From positions 4,278,001-4,342,000 of the forward strand of contig LR590463.1 of assembly GCA_901472405.1 (NCBI GenBank): a stretch of 64,000 bases of DNA. The letters are read 5' to 3'. A model generated the notes under the pieces. The model searched no databases. It was not told the origin of the DNA and saw only the letters and a list, made by a program, of their open reading frames with translations. Of this stretch, positions 48,982-60,234 are shown piece by piece; positions within the stretch are counted from its first letter, which is position 1, and each line of letters opens with the position of its first letter. Both the position numbers and the translations under genes were made by a program. The DNA is from Serratia rubidaea. GTDB taxonomy: Bacteria > Pseudomonadota > Gammaproteobacteria > Enterobacterales > Enterobacteriaceae.

Positions 48982-49767
48982 TTATCCGACCTGCACCGAC
49001 AGCATACTGAGCGACCCCATCTCGATACCGTCCACCGGTATGCTAATCGGCTCCGCGCCGTCCCAGGCGCCCAGCACATACAGCAGCGGCAGGTAGTGCT
49101 CCGGCGTCGGGTTCGACAGCGCGGCGCCCTCATGCTGCATAAAGTTCACCAGCGGATGATCGTCGCCCTGATAGCGCAGGTTATCGCGTACGTAGCGGTT
49201 GAACGATTCGGCCCACGGATACGGGCTGCCGTCGCCCTGCCAGCGCGCCATGCGCAGGTTGTGCACCACGTTGCCGCTGGCGACAATCATCACGCCCTGC
49301 TCCCGCAGCGCCGCCAGCTTGCGCCCCAGCGCATAGTGGTACTGCGCCGGCTGGGTGCCGTCGATGCTCAGCTGCACCACCGGTATATCCGCCTGCGGAT
49401 ACATCTTGATCAGCACGCCCCAGCTGCCGTGATCCAGCCCCCATGACTCCCGATCCGCCAGCACCGGCGTCGGCGCCAGCAGCTGCTGCAGGCGAGCCGC
49501 CAGCTCCGGTGAGCCGGGCGCCGGATACTGAGTATCAAACAGCGCCTGCGGGAAGCCGCCAAAGTCGTGAATGGTTTTCGGCCTTTCCATCGCGGTCACC
49601 GCGGTGCCGCGGGTGTACCAATGGGCGGAAACGGCCACGATCGCCTGCGGCCGCGGCAGACTTTCCCCCAGCCGGCGCCAGGTTTCGGTATAGCGGTTTT
49701 CTTCCAGCACGTTCATCGGACTGCCGTGGCCCAGAAACAGCGCCGGCATACGAGAAATCGTCATCAC
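48982..49767 (-). CDS. ygiD: 4,5-DOPA-extradiol-type dioxygenase YgiD
   Basis: A 261-residue class III extradiol dioxygenase. E. coli YgiD opens the ring of L-DOPA to a betalamic acid precursor. Metal-ligand histidines are expected in ALFLGHGSPMN, VSAHWYTRGTAV and SGNVVHNLR, with WGLDHGSWGVL and HEGAALSNPTPEHYLPLLY also conserved. Single gene, convergent with ygiC and divergent from zupT. The biological substrate is unknown. Confidence 0.93.
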   Translation of the reverse strand: MMTISRMPALFLGHGSPMNVLEENRYTETWRRLGESLPRPQAIVAVSAHWYTRGTAVTAMERPKTIHDFGGFPQALFDTQYPAPGSPELAARLQQLLAPTPVLADRESWGLDHGSWGVLIKMYPQADIPVVQLSIDGTQPAQYHYALGRKLAALREQGVMIVASGNVVHNLRMARWQGDGSPYPWAESFNRYVRDNLRYQGDDHPLVNFMQHEGAALSNPTPEHYLPLLYVLGAWDGAEPISIPVDGIEMGSLSMLSVQVG

Positions 49768-49975
49768 TTCCCCCTTTACGGAGTCATCAAGGTTATGCGC
49801 TTACCTTACGCCGTTTGTTCGCCCGACACAGTGGGGTAAGCGTGATGATGATATTCAAGAAATTTGAACGGTGAAAACAATGCCAGTAATCAGGCAAATC
49901 CGCTCGATTTATGCTTTTACTCTGTTAGTATCTGAATATAAATAATTATCATTAGCATACGAAAGAGGACGCTCG

Positions 49976-50743
49976 ATGTCGGTACCGTTGATTCTGACCC
50001 TGCTGGCCGGCGGCGCCACCTTTGTGGGCGCGCTGTTCGGCATTATCGGCCAGAAGCCGTCCAACCGGCTGCTGGCCTTTGCCCTCGGCTTCGCGGCCGG
50101 CATTATGCTGCTGATTTCACTGATGGAAATGCTGCCCGCCGCGCTGCATACGCCAGGCATGTCGCCCATGCTCGGCTACGGCATGTTTATGCTGGGCCTG
50201 CTGGGCTACTTTGCGCTCGACCGCATGCTACCGCACCAGCACCCGCAGGATCTGATGCAGCAGCCAATCAAACCGCACAATCTCAAACGCACCGCCATCT
50301 TGCTGACGCTGGGCATCAGCCTGCATAACTTCCCGGAAGGCATCGCCACCTTTGTCACCGCCAGCGCCGATCTGGAGCTGGGGATGGGCATTGCCCTGGC
50401 CGTCGCCATTCACAATATTCCCGAAGGGCTGGCGGTCGCCGGACCGGTATATGCCGCCACCGGTTCCAAAACCAAGGCGCTGCTGTGGTCCGGAATTTCC
50501 GGCCTGGCGGAGATCCTCGGCGGGCTGCTGGCCTTTGTGCTGCTGGGGCCGCTGATTTCGCCGGTGATGATGGCGGCGATTATGGCGGCGGTGGCCGGCA
50601 TTATGGTGGCGCTGTCGGTGGATGAGCTGATGCCGTTGGCGAAAAAGATCGATCCTCACAACAACCCCAGCTATGGCGTGCTGTGCGGCATGGCGGTGAT
50701 GGGCTTTAGCCTGACGCTGCTGCAAAGCGGCGGGCTGGGCTAA
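49976..50743 (+). CDS. zupT: ZIP-family divalent metal transporter ZupT
   Basis: A 255-residue, eight-span importer of zinc that also moves iron, manganese and cobalt. The metal-site motifs are [12 protein letters not shown] in span 4 and [14 protein letters not shown] in span 5. An AT-rich stretch AAATAATTATCATTAGC upstream (49943-49960) partly resembles a Fur site, but the match is modest. Followed by a strong bidirectional terminator. Confidence 0.95.
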   Translation: MSVPLILTLLAGGATFVGALFGIIGQKPSNRLLAFALGFAAGIMLLISLMEMLPAALHTPGMSPMLGYGMFMLGLLGYFALDRMLPHQHPQDLMQQPIKPHNLKRTAILLTLGISLHNFPEGIATFVTASADLELGMGIALAVAIHNIPEGLAVAGPVYAATGSKTKALLWSGISGLAEILGGLLAFVLLGPLISPVMMAAIMAAVAGIMVALSVDELMPLAKKIDPHNNPSYGVLCGMAVMGFSLTLLQSGGLG

Positions 50744-50754
50744 ACGCCGCGCAA

Positions 50755-50786
50755 TAAAAAAGGCTGAGCAGAGTTCAGCCTTTTTT
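50755..50786. terminator. Bidirectional terminator between zupT and ribB
   Basis: Stem AGGCTGA / TCAGCCT with a 7-base loop, flanked by an A-run on the left and a T-run on the right. It serves both converging genes. Confidence 0.88.
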
Positions 50787-50810
50787 CATCGGGTCATGCT
50801 AAAGCGCGCC

Positions 50811-51464
50811 TTAGCTCGCCTGCTTTTCGTGCATCTGGCGGTAGGCCACCAGATCTTCAATCGTCAGCACGGTCATCTCATGCTGTTTGGCGAATTCAAT
50901 CACTTCCGGCGCATGCGCCATGCTGCCGTCGTCATTGGTCAGTTCGCACAGTACGCCCGCCGGCTTGAAGCCCGCCAGCGCCACCAGATCGATGGTTGCT
51001 TCGGTATGGCCGCGACGGGTCAATACGCCGCCCGGCTGCGCGCGCAGCGGGAATACGTGGCCCGGACGGTTCAGATCGCTCGGCTTGGCGTTATCGGCAA
51101 TCGCCGCGCGGATGGTGGTCAGGCGGTCAGAAGCGGAAACGCCGGTGGTCACGCCCTGCGCCGCTTCAATCGTCACGGTGAAGGCGGTCTGGAACTGACT
51201 GGAGTTGTTGGTCACCATCATCGGCAGCTCCAGCTGCTGACGGCGTTCTTCGGTCAGGCACAGGCAGACAATGCCGCTGCCGTGGCGAATGGTCAGCGCC
51301 ATTTGCTCAACGGTCATGGTTTCTGCGGCGAAGATCATATCACCTTCGTTTTCACGATTTTCATCATCAAGCACCATTACGCCGCGCCCGTTGCGCAGTG
51401 CATCCAGCGCGCGTTCAACGCGTTCTACCGGCGTGCCGAAGTCTGAAAGTAGCGTCTGATTCAT
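50811..51464 (-). CDS. ribB: 3,4-dihydroxy-2-butanone 4-phosphate synthase RibB
   Basis: RibB converts ribulose-5-phosphate into the four-carbon precursor of riboflavin. The 217-residue protein has the acidic metal site [16 protein letters not shown] and [16 protein letters not shown]. The start is the ATG at 51464 ([10 protein letters not shown]), matching E. coli; the frame is open a few codons further. An FMN riboswitch lies in its leader. Confidence 0.96.
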   Translation of the reverse strand: MNQTLLSDFGTPVERVERALDALRNGRGVMVLDDENRENEGDMIFAAETMTVEQMALTIRHGSGIVCLCLTEERRQQLELPMMVTNNSSQFQTAFTVTIEAAQGVTTGVSASDRLTTIRAAIADNAKPSDLNRPGHVFPLRAQPGGVLTRRGHTEATIDLVALAGFKPAGVLCELTNDDGSMAHAPEVIEFAKQHEMTVLTIEDLVAYRQMHEKQAS

Positions 51465-51581
51465 GGTAAAAAACCTCATTAAATTTATGGATTACCAGAA
51501 CCAGGGCGATCTTGAGGAGTGGCTATATTGCCATAGCCAAAAATAACGCAAGCGGGCATATGCCCGGCAGATACCGTTACT

Positions 51582-51727
51582 CTCTCCCATCCGGACTATA
51601 ACCGTCGGCCCCGGAATTACACCGGATCTGCTGACCTCTAACCGGCCCTACAGGCTGGCTGAGCGCTCGCGGGCTTTCACCGTAACAGGTGATTTACCGC
51701 CGGTGGGGACTTTCACCCCGCCCTGAG
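51582..51727 (-). promoter_or_regulatory. FMN riboswitch (RFN element) in the ribB leader
   Basis: Read on the minus strand, the element begins CAGGGCGGGGTGAAAGTCCC and continues CACCGGCGGTAA. A variable arm follows with AAGCCCGCGAGCG, then AGATCCGGTGTAATTCCGGGGCC and GACGGTTATAGTCCGGATGG. These are the conserved RFN blocks. It lies about 120 bp upstream of the ribB start, so FMN should repress ribB by termination or by hiding the ribosome binding site. Confidence 0.96.
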
Positions 51728-51884
51728 AATAAGCAGAACGACTATAACGCTATCACCCGCACCTTTCAAGATATGAGCCGCAGCGCTGTGAAGCAGCGCA
51801 GTGTAAACATCAGGTAGTGGTTTATCCGGCGCGCAACTCGCATTACACTAAACAACAGCCATTACATTCTGAAAGGGATACGCC

Positions 51885-52154
51885 ATGATTGACCCGAAAA
51901 AAATTGAACAGATCGCACGTCAGGTGCATGAGTCCATGCCAAAAGGCGTGCGCGAATTCGGGGAAGACGTAGAGAAGAAAGTGCGTCAGGTTCTGCAGGC
52001 GCAGTTAGGTCGCCTGGACCTGGTGAACCGTGAAGAGTTCGACGTACAGACCCAGGTGCTGCTGCGCACCCGCGAAAAGCTGGCGCTGCTAGAACAGCGC
52101 ATTGCCGCTTTGGAAGGCAAACAGGCCGACGCGCCGAAGCAGGAAGAAGAGTAA
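51885..52154 (+). CDS. ubiK: Ubiquinone biosynthesis accessory factor UbiK (YqiC)
   Basis: An 89-residue BMFP-type coiled-coil protein. UbiK forms trimers with UbiJ and helps the aerobic ubiquinone assembly complex. It starts [21 protein letters not shown], which is near-invariant in the family, and has a C-terminal leucine-rich coiled coil ([17 protein letters not shown]). AAAGGGA precedes the ATG. Confidence 0.94.
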   Translation: MIDPKKIEQIARQVHESMPKGVREFGEDVEKKVRQVLQAQLGRLDLVNREEFDVQTQVLLRTREKLALLEQRIAALEGKQADAPKQEEE

Positions 52155-52205
52155 GCCCGACGCCGCGCTTGCCTGAATCACAGCGGGCTGACCTGGCTCA
52201 GCCCC

Positions 52206-53461
52206 TTATTGTTCCGCGCGTACCCTGGCCCGCCGCGGCAGCAGCAGCCAAATCAGCGCAAACATCGCCAACGCATAGGCGCTTTTCCAACCGATAATCA
52301 CCAGCAGCAGCACGCACAGCAGCGCCCCCACCAGCGCCATCAGCCGCGAACGGCCCGCCAGCAGCCGGCACCCCGCCAGCATGCACAGCAGATAGATCAG
52401 CACAAAAATACCGTTGGCGTAGACCAACAGCGTATCCAACGGCAAATCCAGCATATAAATCAGCAAGGTGAATAGCAGGCAGCAGCCCACCACCAGGCTG
52501 AGGGCGTTGACCGGCGTCTGTGCGGACGACAGCCTGGCCAAAGCGCTGTGCGGTTTGCTCTGCGCCTGCGACCACACCATTCTGGCAAAGCTCTGGGTGT
52601 AAATATTCACGCTGGCGAAACAGGCCAGGTAGCCGATAATGCAGGCCACCCACAGCGCATGCTGCCCGAACAGCTGCACCACAATGCCCGGCAGCGAAGC
52701 CGCCGCCGCCTGATGCTCGCCATAGGCATGGAAATGCAGCACCGCCACGGTGCCGCCCCAATACACCAGGCCGGCCAGCAGCATGCCGAGCAGCAGCGCG
52801 CGCGGAAAATCGCGCGCCGAGTTACGGAACTCGGTCGCCAGGTGGGCAAAGGCCTCCAGCCCGACAAAGCACCAGAACATCACCGCCAGCGCGCGGAACA
52901 TATTGCCCGGCGCGACGTCGCCAAGCGCCGGCCACGGGATCTCGGCCGGCTCAATATCGCCTTTCCACCAAATGGCGGCCACCAGCGCCACCACCAGCAC
53001 GGCGATCAGCGTCTGAATATTGGCGCTGGAGCCGGCGCTGCGCGTGCCGAGCAGCCAGATAAGCAGCAGGGTGGCGACCTCGACCAGCAGCAGGCCGCCG
53101 GCGCTCCACCCCAGCGTCGACTGCCAGAAGCCGGCGGCGATCTGTAAGGCGGCCGGCAAGCCGACCGGGATCACCGACAAAAACAGCCAGGCGGTGACTT
53201 TCCCCATCCGGGACCGAACGCCATAGCGACAAAGTGCGCCGCGCCGCCGGCGCTGGGAAAATGCCGCCCTAACGCCGCAAAGGCAATGGCGATGGGAAAC
53301 ACCAGCGCAATCAGCAGCGGCCAGGCCCACAGGCTGTCGCCCTGCGCCAGCTGCGCCGCCAGCGCCGGCACCGCAAACACGCCGGTGCCCAATAACGAGG
53401 TGGACAGCAGCCCTACGCCCTGCACCAGCCCCAGTTCCTGCTTCAGTCCGCTCACTGACAA
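52206..53461 (-). CDS. yjeH: Amino-acid exporter YjeH, APC family (one frameshift)
   Basis: YjeH exports L-methionine and branched-chain amino acids in E. coli. The N-terminal part is MSVSGLKQELGLVQGVGLLS with LGTGVFAVPALAAQLAQGDS, and the later part in another frame has TAWLFLSVIPVGLPAALQIAAGF and MFWCFVGLEAFAHLATEF. The join is at about 53209, where CCC should be CCCC to read AFGPRMGKVTAWLF. The repaired protein is about 418 residues with twelve predicted spans. E. coli carries yjeH elsewhere, so it is an insertion in this conserved block. Confidence 0.92.
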
Positions 53462-53517
53462 CCACCGTATTCAGCGGGCTGATATGCCGCGCCCGATATC
53501 GCGCTTACGCCGCCAAT

Positions 53518-54947
53518 TTAGCCGCGTCCGCCTTTGATCGCGTTGATGATATTGGTGGTCGACAGGCCGTCTTCAAAGTTCAGCACCTTAACTTCACCGC
53601 CGTTCGCCCACACTTCCTTACTGCCGGCAATCTCCTCAGGCTTGTAATCGCCGCCTTTCACCAGCAGATCCGGCAGGACGTCGGCAATCAGCCGCTGCGG
53701 CGTATCTTCTTCAAACGGCACCACCCAATCAACCGCTTCCAGCGCGCCCAGCACCACCATACGGTTTTCCAGCGCATTGACCGGCCGCGCTTCCCCTTTC
53801 AGGCGTTTGGTGGAGGCGTCGCTGTTGACCGCAACGATCAGGCGGTCGCCCAGCTTGCGCGCATTGGCCAGATAGGAGACGTGGCCGGCGTGCAGGATGT
53901 CAAAGATGCCGTTGGTCATCACCACTTTCTCACCGCGCTGACGCGCCTGCGCCACCGCCTTTTTCAGCTGTGTTTCGTTCATCACGCCAAAGCCGGTTTC
54001 GGCCCGGCCGCGGATGGCGTTTTCCAGCTCGATCGGCGCAACGGTCGAGGTGCCCAGCTTCCCGACCACCACGCCCGCGGCGGCGTTCGCCAGGAAGCAG
54101 GACTCTTCCAGCGTATTGCCGGCGGCCAGCGCCGCGGCCAGCACGCCGATCACCGTATCCCCGGCGCCGGTGACGTCAAACACTTCCTGCGCCTGCGTCG
54201 GCAGATGCACCGGCTCGCGTCCCGGCTGCAGCAGCGTCATGCCGTGCTCGGAGCGGGTGACCAGCAGCGCGGACAGCTCAAAGTCCGCCACCAGCTGCAT
54301 GCCGCGCTCCACCAGCTGCTCTTCGCTGCTGCAATGGCCGACGACCGCTTCAAATTCGGACAGGTTCGGCGTCAGCAGCGTAGCGCCGCGGTAACGTTCA
54401 AAATCCGTGCCTTTCGGGTCGATCAGCACCGGCACCTTGGCCGCCCGCGCCAGTTGGATCATCCCCTGTACCTGGCTCAGCGCGCCCTTGGCGTAATCGG
54501 ACAGCACCAGCGCGCCAATCTGCGGCAGCGCCTGCTGGATGCGCTCCAGCATCGGCTGCGGATCCACGTTGGAGAAGCCTTCCTCAAAATCCAGGCGAAT
54601 CAGCTGCTGGTTACGCGACAGGATACGCAGCTTGGTGATGGTCGGATGCGTCGGCACCGAGACAAAATCGCAGCGCACGTTGACTTCATCCAGCTTGGCG
54701 TTCAGCGCCCGCGCCGCGTCATCGATGCCGGTCAGGCCCACCAGACGCGAATTGGCGCCCAGCGAGGCGATGTTCATCGCAACGTTAGCCGCACCGCCGG
54801 GACGCTCTTCAATCGTATCTACCTTGACCACCGGCACCGGGGCTTCCGGTGAAATACGGCTGGTCGGCCATACCAATAGCGATCCAACATGACATCGCCA
54901 ACCACCAGCACACCGGCGCGGCGAAAATCAGGCAGCGTAACTTTCAT
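53518..54947 (-). CDS. hldE: Bifunctional heptose kinase/adenylyltransferase HldE (one frameshift)
   Basis: HldE makes ADP-D-glycero-D-manno-heptose for the lipopolysaccharide core. The N-terminal PfkB kinase domain has [17 protein letters not shown] and [20 protein letters not shown]. The C-terminal nucleotidyltransferase has [21 protein letters not shown]. The start is ATG 54947 ([20 protein letters not shown]). A lost C at about 54873 (TATGGCCGACC for TATGGCCCGACC) separates LDRYWYG from [13 protein letters not shown]. The repaired length is 476 residues, as in E. coli. It lies downstream of glnE in the same operon-like series. Confidence 0.95.
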
Positions 54948-55026
54948 CCGTTAACTCCAAACAGGTCATAAATTTAATGGCGCCGATATTATCACAGACC
55001 TGGCTAATACCGGCATAAAGGTAATC

Positions 55027-57870
55027 TTACCGCTGGCCCAGCCAGCGATGCCAACTGGCGCGCACCTGCTCCCGCTCGGCGGTGAAACGTTCACTGCTGA
55101 CTTTGCCGGAGTGCTCCTGCAGCGCCAGATGGTGGATCTCATCGCGCATGGCGACATAGGCCTGCGTCAGCGCGGCGGCTTCGTCTTCCGCCATGATGTC
55201 GTAATTGGCCATCAGCTCGAAAATCCGCACGTTGTCCGACCAACGGGTCAGGCGCGCCTCATCCGCGGCATAGCGTAAGACCAGATATTGCGCGATAAAT
55301 TCGATATCGGTAATGCCGCCTTCATCAGTTTTGATATCAAACAGTTCGCGCCGCTTGTTGGCAAGGTGGCTGCGCATCTTCTCGCGCATCTCGCGCACTT
55401 CCTGCCGCAGGGTGTCGTCATCACGCGGCTGGCAGAGAATATCGCGGCGAATGGCGTCAAAGCGCTGCTGCAGCGCCGTATCGCCGTACACGATGCGCGC
55501 CCGCACCAGCGCCTGGTGCTCCCAGGTCCAGGCTTCATGCCGCTGGTACTCGGCAAAGGCCTCGATGGTGCTGACCAGCATGCCGGCCGCGCCGGAAGGA
55601 CGCAGGCGCGCGTCGACCTCATACAAAATGCCGGATGAGGTGCGGGTGCTGAACAGGTGCATCACCCGCTGCGCCAGCCGCAGATAAAACTGACGGCCGT
55701 CGATACTGCGCGCGCCGTCGGTCATCACCTCCGACGGGCAGTCCAGCAGGAACACCAGATCGAGGTCGGAACTGTAGCCCAGCTCCCAGCCCCCCAGCTT
55801 GCCGTAGCCGATCACGGCAAAACCGCGTCCCTCGCGTTCGTGCAGGTGCGTCGGCTGGCCATAGCGCGCCACCATATCGTTCCACGCCTGCTGCACCACC
55901 GCGTCAATAATCGCTTCCGCCAGGTAAGTTAAGTGATCGCTCACTTTCATTACCGGCAGCGCGCCGGCGATATCGCCGGCGGCAATACGCAGCTGCTGCG
56001 CCTGCTTGAACTGACGCAGCGCTTCCAGCCGCTGCTCTTCATCCTCCTCCGGCACGCGCAACAGATACTGCCGCAGTTCGCTGCGGTAGGCGTCCGGCGC
56101 CACCGGCTGATACAACGTGTTGGTATCAAGCAGTTCGTCCAGCAGCAGCGGGTAGCGCGCCAGCTGGCTGGCCACCATCGGCGAAGCGGCGCACAGGCGA
56201 ATCAGGTGGCTCAGCGCCGCCTGATACTCCACCAGCAGTTCGAGATAGGTGGTGCGGGTGACAATGCTCAGCAGCAGTTGAGTCAGCCGCGCCAGCGCGG
56301 TCGGCGCGTCGCTGCGCGGGCACACTTCCGCCAGCAGGCGCGGCATCAGTTGATCCAGCACCTCGCGGCCGCGCGGGCCGATGGTGCGTTTATCAACGTC
56401 CTGACGAAATTCGGCGATGCTGCGCAGCATCATGCGGCGCTCTTCTTCGCCGAGATGCGGCGTCAGCGGCGCGATCTCCTGTTCATCCAGCGCGTCCAGC
56501 CACAGGCCGGCGAAGTGCTGGCACTGCGGATCGTCCTCCGCATCCGGACCGTCATCGCCAATCAGATCGTCAAACACCGCCCTCACCGCCCGCATATGCG
56601 CGTCCAGCCGGGCCTGCAGCGCCGGCCAGTCGGCCAGCCCCATGCCCCAGGCCAGCCGCGCCTGGTCGAGCGCATCCTGCGGCAGCGTCTGGGTTTGCTG
56701 GTCGGCGATGGCCTGCAGCAGATTTTCCAGCCGGCGTAAAAACAGATAGCCGGCGCCCAGCTCCGCAATCTGCGATTCCGGCAGCAGCCCCAGCTCCCCG
56801 ATCGCCTGCAGCGTCGGCAGCAGTGAGCGCCCCTGCAGCGAAGGCTCGCGCCCGCCGCGAATCAGCTGGAAAACCTGGGTGATAAACTCGATTTCGCGAA
56901 TGCCGCCGGCGCCCAGCTTGATGTTGTCCGTTAACCCGCGCCGCCGCACCTCGCGGGCGATCATGCCTTTCATATTGCGCAGCGACTGAATAACGCTGAA
57001 ATCGATATAGCGGCGGAATACAAACGGCCGCAGCATGCCGCGCAGCTCGGCGCTGTAAGGATCGTCGAAGCCGCCCATCAGCCGCGCCTTGACCATCGCG
57101 TAGCGCTCCCAGTCGCGCCCCTGCTCCTGGTAGTAATCCTCCAGCGCAGCAAAGCTCATCACCAGCGGGCCGCTGTCGCCGAAGGGGCGCAGGCGCATAT
57201 CCACCCGGTAAACGAAGCCGTCAATGGTGTGCTGATCCAGCGCCTTGATCAGCCGCTGCCCAAGACGGGTAAAGAACTGGGCGTTATCCAGCTGGCGGCG
57301 GCCGCCCACGGTCTGGCCGTTTTCCGGATAGGCGAAAATCAGGTCGATATCGGATGAGAAATTCAGCTCGCCGCCGCCCAGCTTGCCCATGCCCAGCACC
57401 AGCAGCGGCTGCGGTACGCCGTCGGCATTGCACGGCGTGCCCCATTCGCGGCAGCAGGTCTGATACAGCCAGTCGCGCGCGCTGACGATCAGCGTTTCCG
57501 CCAGCGCACTCAACTGCTGCAAGGTCTGTTCGGTGCTGCAGACGTTCAGCGCCTGCGCCCAGGCGATGCGCACCAGCGTTTCCCGCCGGAACAGGCGCAG
57601 CTCGCGCATCAGCGCCGCTTCATCACTCACCTCTTCCAGCGCGTCCTGCAGCCAGGCGGCGTAATGCTGGCACTCCTCGGCCGTCGGCGGCTGCCGGCGC
57701 AGCGTCGTCAGCCAGTCCGGATGATTCAGCAGCGTATCGCTGATGAAATCGCTCGACGCCAGAGCCTGCTGCTCCCGCTCGTCAAACACCCACTCGTTAC
57801 CGTTAACGTCCTGAAAGCGCTGCACAACCTGCAGCGCCTGAACCTGTAATGCGACTGAAAGTGGCGACAT
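55027..57870 (-). CDS. glnE: Glutamine synthetase adenylyltransferase/deadenylylase GlnE
   Basis: GlnE adds and removes AMP on glutamine synthetase in response to PII and glutamine. The 947-residue protein is intact with two nucleotidyltransferase domains: [24 protein letters not shown] in the N-terminal deadenylylase half and [25 protein letters not shown] in the C-terminal half. The order ygiF-glnE-hldE is that of E. coli. Confidence 0.97.
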   Translation of the reverse strand: MSPLSVALQVQALQVVQRFQDVNGNEWVFDEREQQALASSDFISDTLLNHPDWLTTLRRQPPTAEECQHYAAWLQDALEEVSDEAALMRELRLFRRETLVRIAWAQALNVCSTEQTLQQLSALAETLIVSARDWLYQTCCREWGTPCNADGVPQPLLVLGMGKLGGGELNFSSDIDLIFAYPENGQTVGGRRQLDNAQFFTRLGQRLIKALDQHTIDGFVYRVDMRLRPFGDSGPLVMSFAALEDYYQEQGRDWERYAMVKARLMGGFDDPYSAELRGMLRPFVFRRYIDFSVIQSLRNMKGMIAREVRRRGLTDNIKLGAGGIREIEFITQVFQLIRGGREPSLQGRSLLPTLQAIGELGLLPESQIAELGAGYLFLRRLENLLQAIADQQTQTLPQDALDQARLAWGMGLADWPALQARLDAHMRAVRAVFDDLIGDDGPDAEDDPQCQHFAGLWLDALDEQEIAPLTPHLGEEERRMMLRSIAEFRQDVDKRTIGPRGREVLDQLMPRLLAEVCPRSDAPTALARLTQLLLSIVTRTTYLELLVEYQAALSHLIRLCAASPMVASQLARYPLLLDELLDTNTLYQPVAPDAYRSELRQYLLRVPEEDEEQRLEALRQFKQAQQLRIAAGDIAGALPVMKVSDHLTYLAEAIIDAVVQQAWNDMVARYGQPTHLHEREGRGFAVIGYGKLGGWELGYSSDLDLVFLLDCPSEVMTDGARSIDGRQFYLRLAQRVMHLFSTRTSSGILYEVDARLRPSGAAGMLVSTIEAFAEYQRHEAWTWEHQALVRARIVYGDTALQQRFDAIRRDILCQPRDDDTLRQEVREMREKMRSHLANKRRELFDIKTDEGGITDIEFIAQYLVLRYAADEARLTRWSDNVRIFELMANYDIMAEDEAAALTQAYVAMRDEIHHLALQEHSGKVSSERFTAEREQVRASWHRWLGQR

Positions 57871-57915
57871 GCTGAATGCCCCTGATAACGGCCCGCCGGC
57901 GACAGGCCTGAATAA

Positions 57916-59223
57916 TTAACGAACCGCGCCGTTTAGCCAGAATGGCGCATGGGATAAAGCCTGCTTGCGGCAGCTTTCGTACCAGCCCTGACGACGCCCG
58001 GACAGTGCCGCCTGCAGCTCGCGCCAGCCGTTCAGATAAGGCTCGGACAGCGCATCTGCATAGGCGCCGGACAGCAGCGTAAAGGCCGCCAGCTGGCGCT
58101 TCAGACGCGGCAGCTGCTCCTGGAACTCGTCGTCGCTCAGCGGACGGCTAAAGCCCTCTTTCAGGTCGGCGGCGCTGCGCCCCAGCATAATGTCGCAAAA
58201 GCGCTTGAAGGAACCGTCCAGCTTGGCCTGCGCCTTGGCGTCAATAAACGCGCGCCAGGCGCCGCTGACCAACCATGATGTGAGCGCCAACTTACACTGC
58301 AGATAAGCCGGGCTGTAGCACAGCGTCTGCGCCTCGGCGTCCGCGGCATCCAACAGCGGCTCCAGCTCGGACAGGCGGCTGCGCAAGCCGGCGCTGGCCT
58401 TGCGCGGCACCAGTCCGCCGAACACCACCAGCGCCTGACGTATCAGCACCAGCGCATCCGCAATCGCCAGCCGCCCCGCGGCGTCGCCGCGCAGCCACAG
58501 CTCTTCGTGATACTGCCAATGGTCGAGCGCCAGTTCTAAACCGGCGATCATGCCCTGTTCTACGCTGGCCTTGGCCGGCGCATGCAATACCGGCAGCGGG
58601 CGCGCCTCGCGCGCCGTCGCGCCCTGCGCCAGATAATAGCCGCGCGCCGCCTTGCTCAGGCTACCCTGACGCAGCCCGCCCTGTTGCGCCAGCTCGGCCG
58701 CCAGCAGCAGCACGTCCTGCGTTTCGCCCTGCTGCAGCTCCAGTTCGATTTCGCAAATGGCTTCCGTCAGCTCGCCCGCCCGCACCTCGCCCTGATCGAG
58801 GCCAACCTCAATCAGGCTCTGATTGTAAGTAACCACCCACTTTTCACGCACGAAGTCGGTGCGGAACAGCGGTTGCAGCTGCTGCTGCAACGCCGCGACG
58901 TCGCAGCCCTGCGGCCAAATGTCCGCCGGCAGCTGTGACAACGCCAGTTCCGGCGTAGCGATAGCGACGTTGTATTCCGGCCGCTGGTGCAAGCCGCCGA
59001 CCACCGTGCCCGCGGTTTTCAGCGTCATTTCATAGCGGTCGTCAAAACCACGGATGCGCAGCCCCATATCGTGACGGCGCAGGAAATTATCGGCGCTCTC
59101 AAAGTAAATATTGGTTAACCGCTGTGGTGCGCTGTGTTGATGCGGCCAGGCCGCCATCTGCGCGGGCAGCGCGGCAACCGCCTGCGGCGTGGCAATAAAT
59201 TTCAGTTCAATTTCAACGGTCAT
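57916..59223 (-). CDS. ygiF: Inorganic triphosphatase YgiF (CYTH-CHAD)
   Basis: YgiF hydrolyses inorganic tripolyphosphate. The N-terminal CYTH tunnel domain starts MTVEIELKFIATP with the EXEXK motif, followed by RIRGFDDRYEMTLKTAG. The C-terminal CHAD domain, rich in His and Arg, runs from about residue 220 (LALDHWQYHEELWLRG, VVFGGLVPRKASAGLRSRLSEL). 435 residues, the usual length. It is co-directional with glnE. Confidence 0.94.
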   Translation of the reverse strand: MTVEIELKFIATPQAVAALPAQMAAWPHQHSAPQRLTNIYFESADNFLRRHDMGLRIRGFDDRYEMTLKTAGTVVGGLHQRPEYNVAIATPELALSQLPADIWPQGCDVAALQQQLQPLFRTDFVREKWVVTYNQSLIEVGLDQGEVRAGELTEAICEIELELQQGETQDVLLLAAELAQQGGLRQGSLSKAARGYYLAQGATAREARPLPVLHAPAKASVEQGMIAGLELALDHWQYHEELWLRGDAAGRLAIADALVLIRQALVVFGGLVPRKASAGLRSRLSELEPLLDAADAEAQTLCYSPAYLQCKLALTSWLVSGAWRAFIDAKAQAKLDGSFKRFCDIMLGRSAADLKEGFSRPLSDDEFQEQLPRLKRQLAAFTLLSGAYADALSEPYLNGWRELQAALSGRRQGWYESCRKQALSHAPFWLNGAVR

Positions 59224-59493
59224 AAGATTTTTGCACCAATAAGTTGCGTATTCGCGTCGCTCTTCACGGCGGATGCGGCATCAAACCTGCCCCGCCCGAC
59301 GACGTGCGGTAATAATTATCTTACCGCGATTCACGGCATCTGAACCCTGTTGGGTGCAGAAAAAACCTGTTATGTTATAGAACGATGCGCAACCCGCGGA
59401 ATCCGTCACAATTCTGACGTGAACATTGCGGTTTTACCGTTGCGTCAACGGACTGATATCTCTACTATCGTTCCATAAATTCATACAGAAACG

Positions 59494-60123
59494 ATGAAAA
59501 AAATGCAGAAATTACGCCTGATTTTCCTCGCCCTGCTGAGCTTCAGCATCACTTGGGGCGCACATGCCGAAGATAAACGCTATATCTCCGATGAACTGAA
59601 CACCTACGTGCACAGCGGCCCAGGCAACCAATACCGCATTGTCGGCACGCTGAACGCCGGCGATGAAGTCACGCTGCTCAGCGTAAACGACAGCACCAAA
59701 TACGGACAGATCCGCGATGCCAAAGGCCGCAGCGTGTGGATCCCGCTTGACCAGCTCAGCAACACGCCAAGCCTGCGCACCCGCGTGCCGGAGCTGGAGC
59801 AGCAGGTGCAGACCCTGACGGACAAGCTGGCTAATATTGATAATAGCTGGAACCAGCGCACGGCCGAAATGCAACAGAAAGTGGCCGCCAGCGACAGCAC
59901 CATCAGCGGCCTGCAGGAAGAAAACCAGGCGCTGAAAAATCAGCTGCAGGTCGCCCAGAAGAAGGTGAACGCGGTCAATCTGCAGCTTGACGACAAGCAG
60001 CGCACCATTATCCTGCAGTGGTTTATGTACGGCGGCGGCGTCGCCGGCATCGGTCTGCTGCTCGGCCTGCTGTTGCCGCACCTGCTGCCGCGACGTAAAA
60101 ATAACAACCGCTGGATGAACTAA
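59494..60123 (+). CDS. ygiM: SH3-domain envelope protein YgiM
   Basis: A 209-residue TIGR04211-type protein. A signal peptide ends at about residue 25 (WGAHAEDKR), followed by a bacterial SH3 domain (YVHSGPGNQYRIVGTLNAGDEVTLL). A periplasmic coiled coil (LEQQVQTLTDKLANIDNSW onward) leads to a C-terminal membrane anchor (GGGVAGIGLLLGLLLPHLL). No firm function is known; cell-wall contact is inferred. It is divergent from ygiF and upstream of cca. Confidence 0.92.
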   Translation: MKKMQKLRLIFLALLSFSITWGAHAEDKRYISDELNTYVHSGPGNQYRIVGTLNAGDEVTLLSVNDSTKYGQIRDAKGRSVWIPLDQLSNTPSLRTRVPELEQQVQTLTDKLANIDNSWNQRTAEMQQKVAASDSTISGLQEENQALKNQLQVAQKKVNAVNLQLDDKQRTIILQWFMYGGGVAGIGLLLGLLLPHLLPRRKNNNRWMN

Positions 60124-60140
60124 CGTTTTATCGCAGCCTG

Positions 60141-60166
60141 AAAGGTCGCCGCGGCGGCCTTTTTTA
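60141..60166 (+). terminator. Terminator of ygiM
   Basis: Stem AGGTCGCC / GGCGGCCT with one G-T pair and a 2-base loop, followed by TTTTT. Confidence 0.8.
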
Positions 60167-60234
60167 TTGGCGCGGCAGCGCGCGATCAATTCATGTAATC
60201 TGATAGTGAATGTATTAACCGCAGGAGTACGACA

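Noticed and set aside
49939..49960. A Fur box before zupT
   Set aside because: The match to the 19-bp consensus is only about 13 positions in an AT-rich stretch, which can arise by chance; noted in the zupT entry only.
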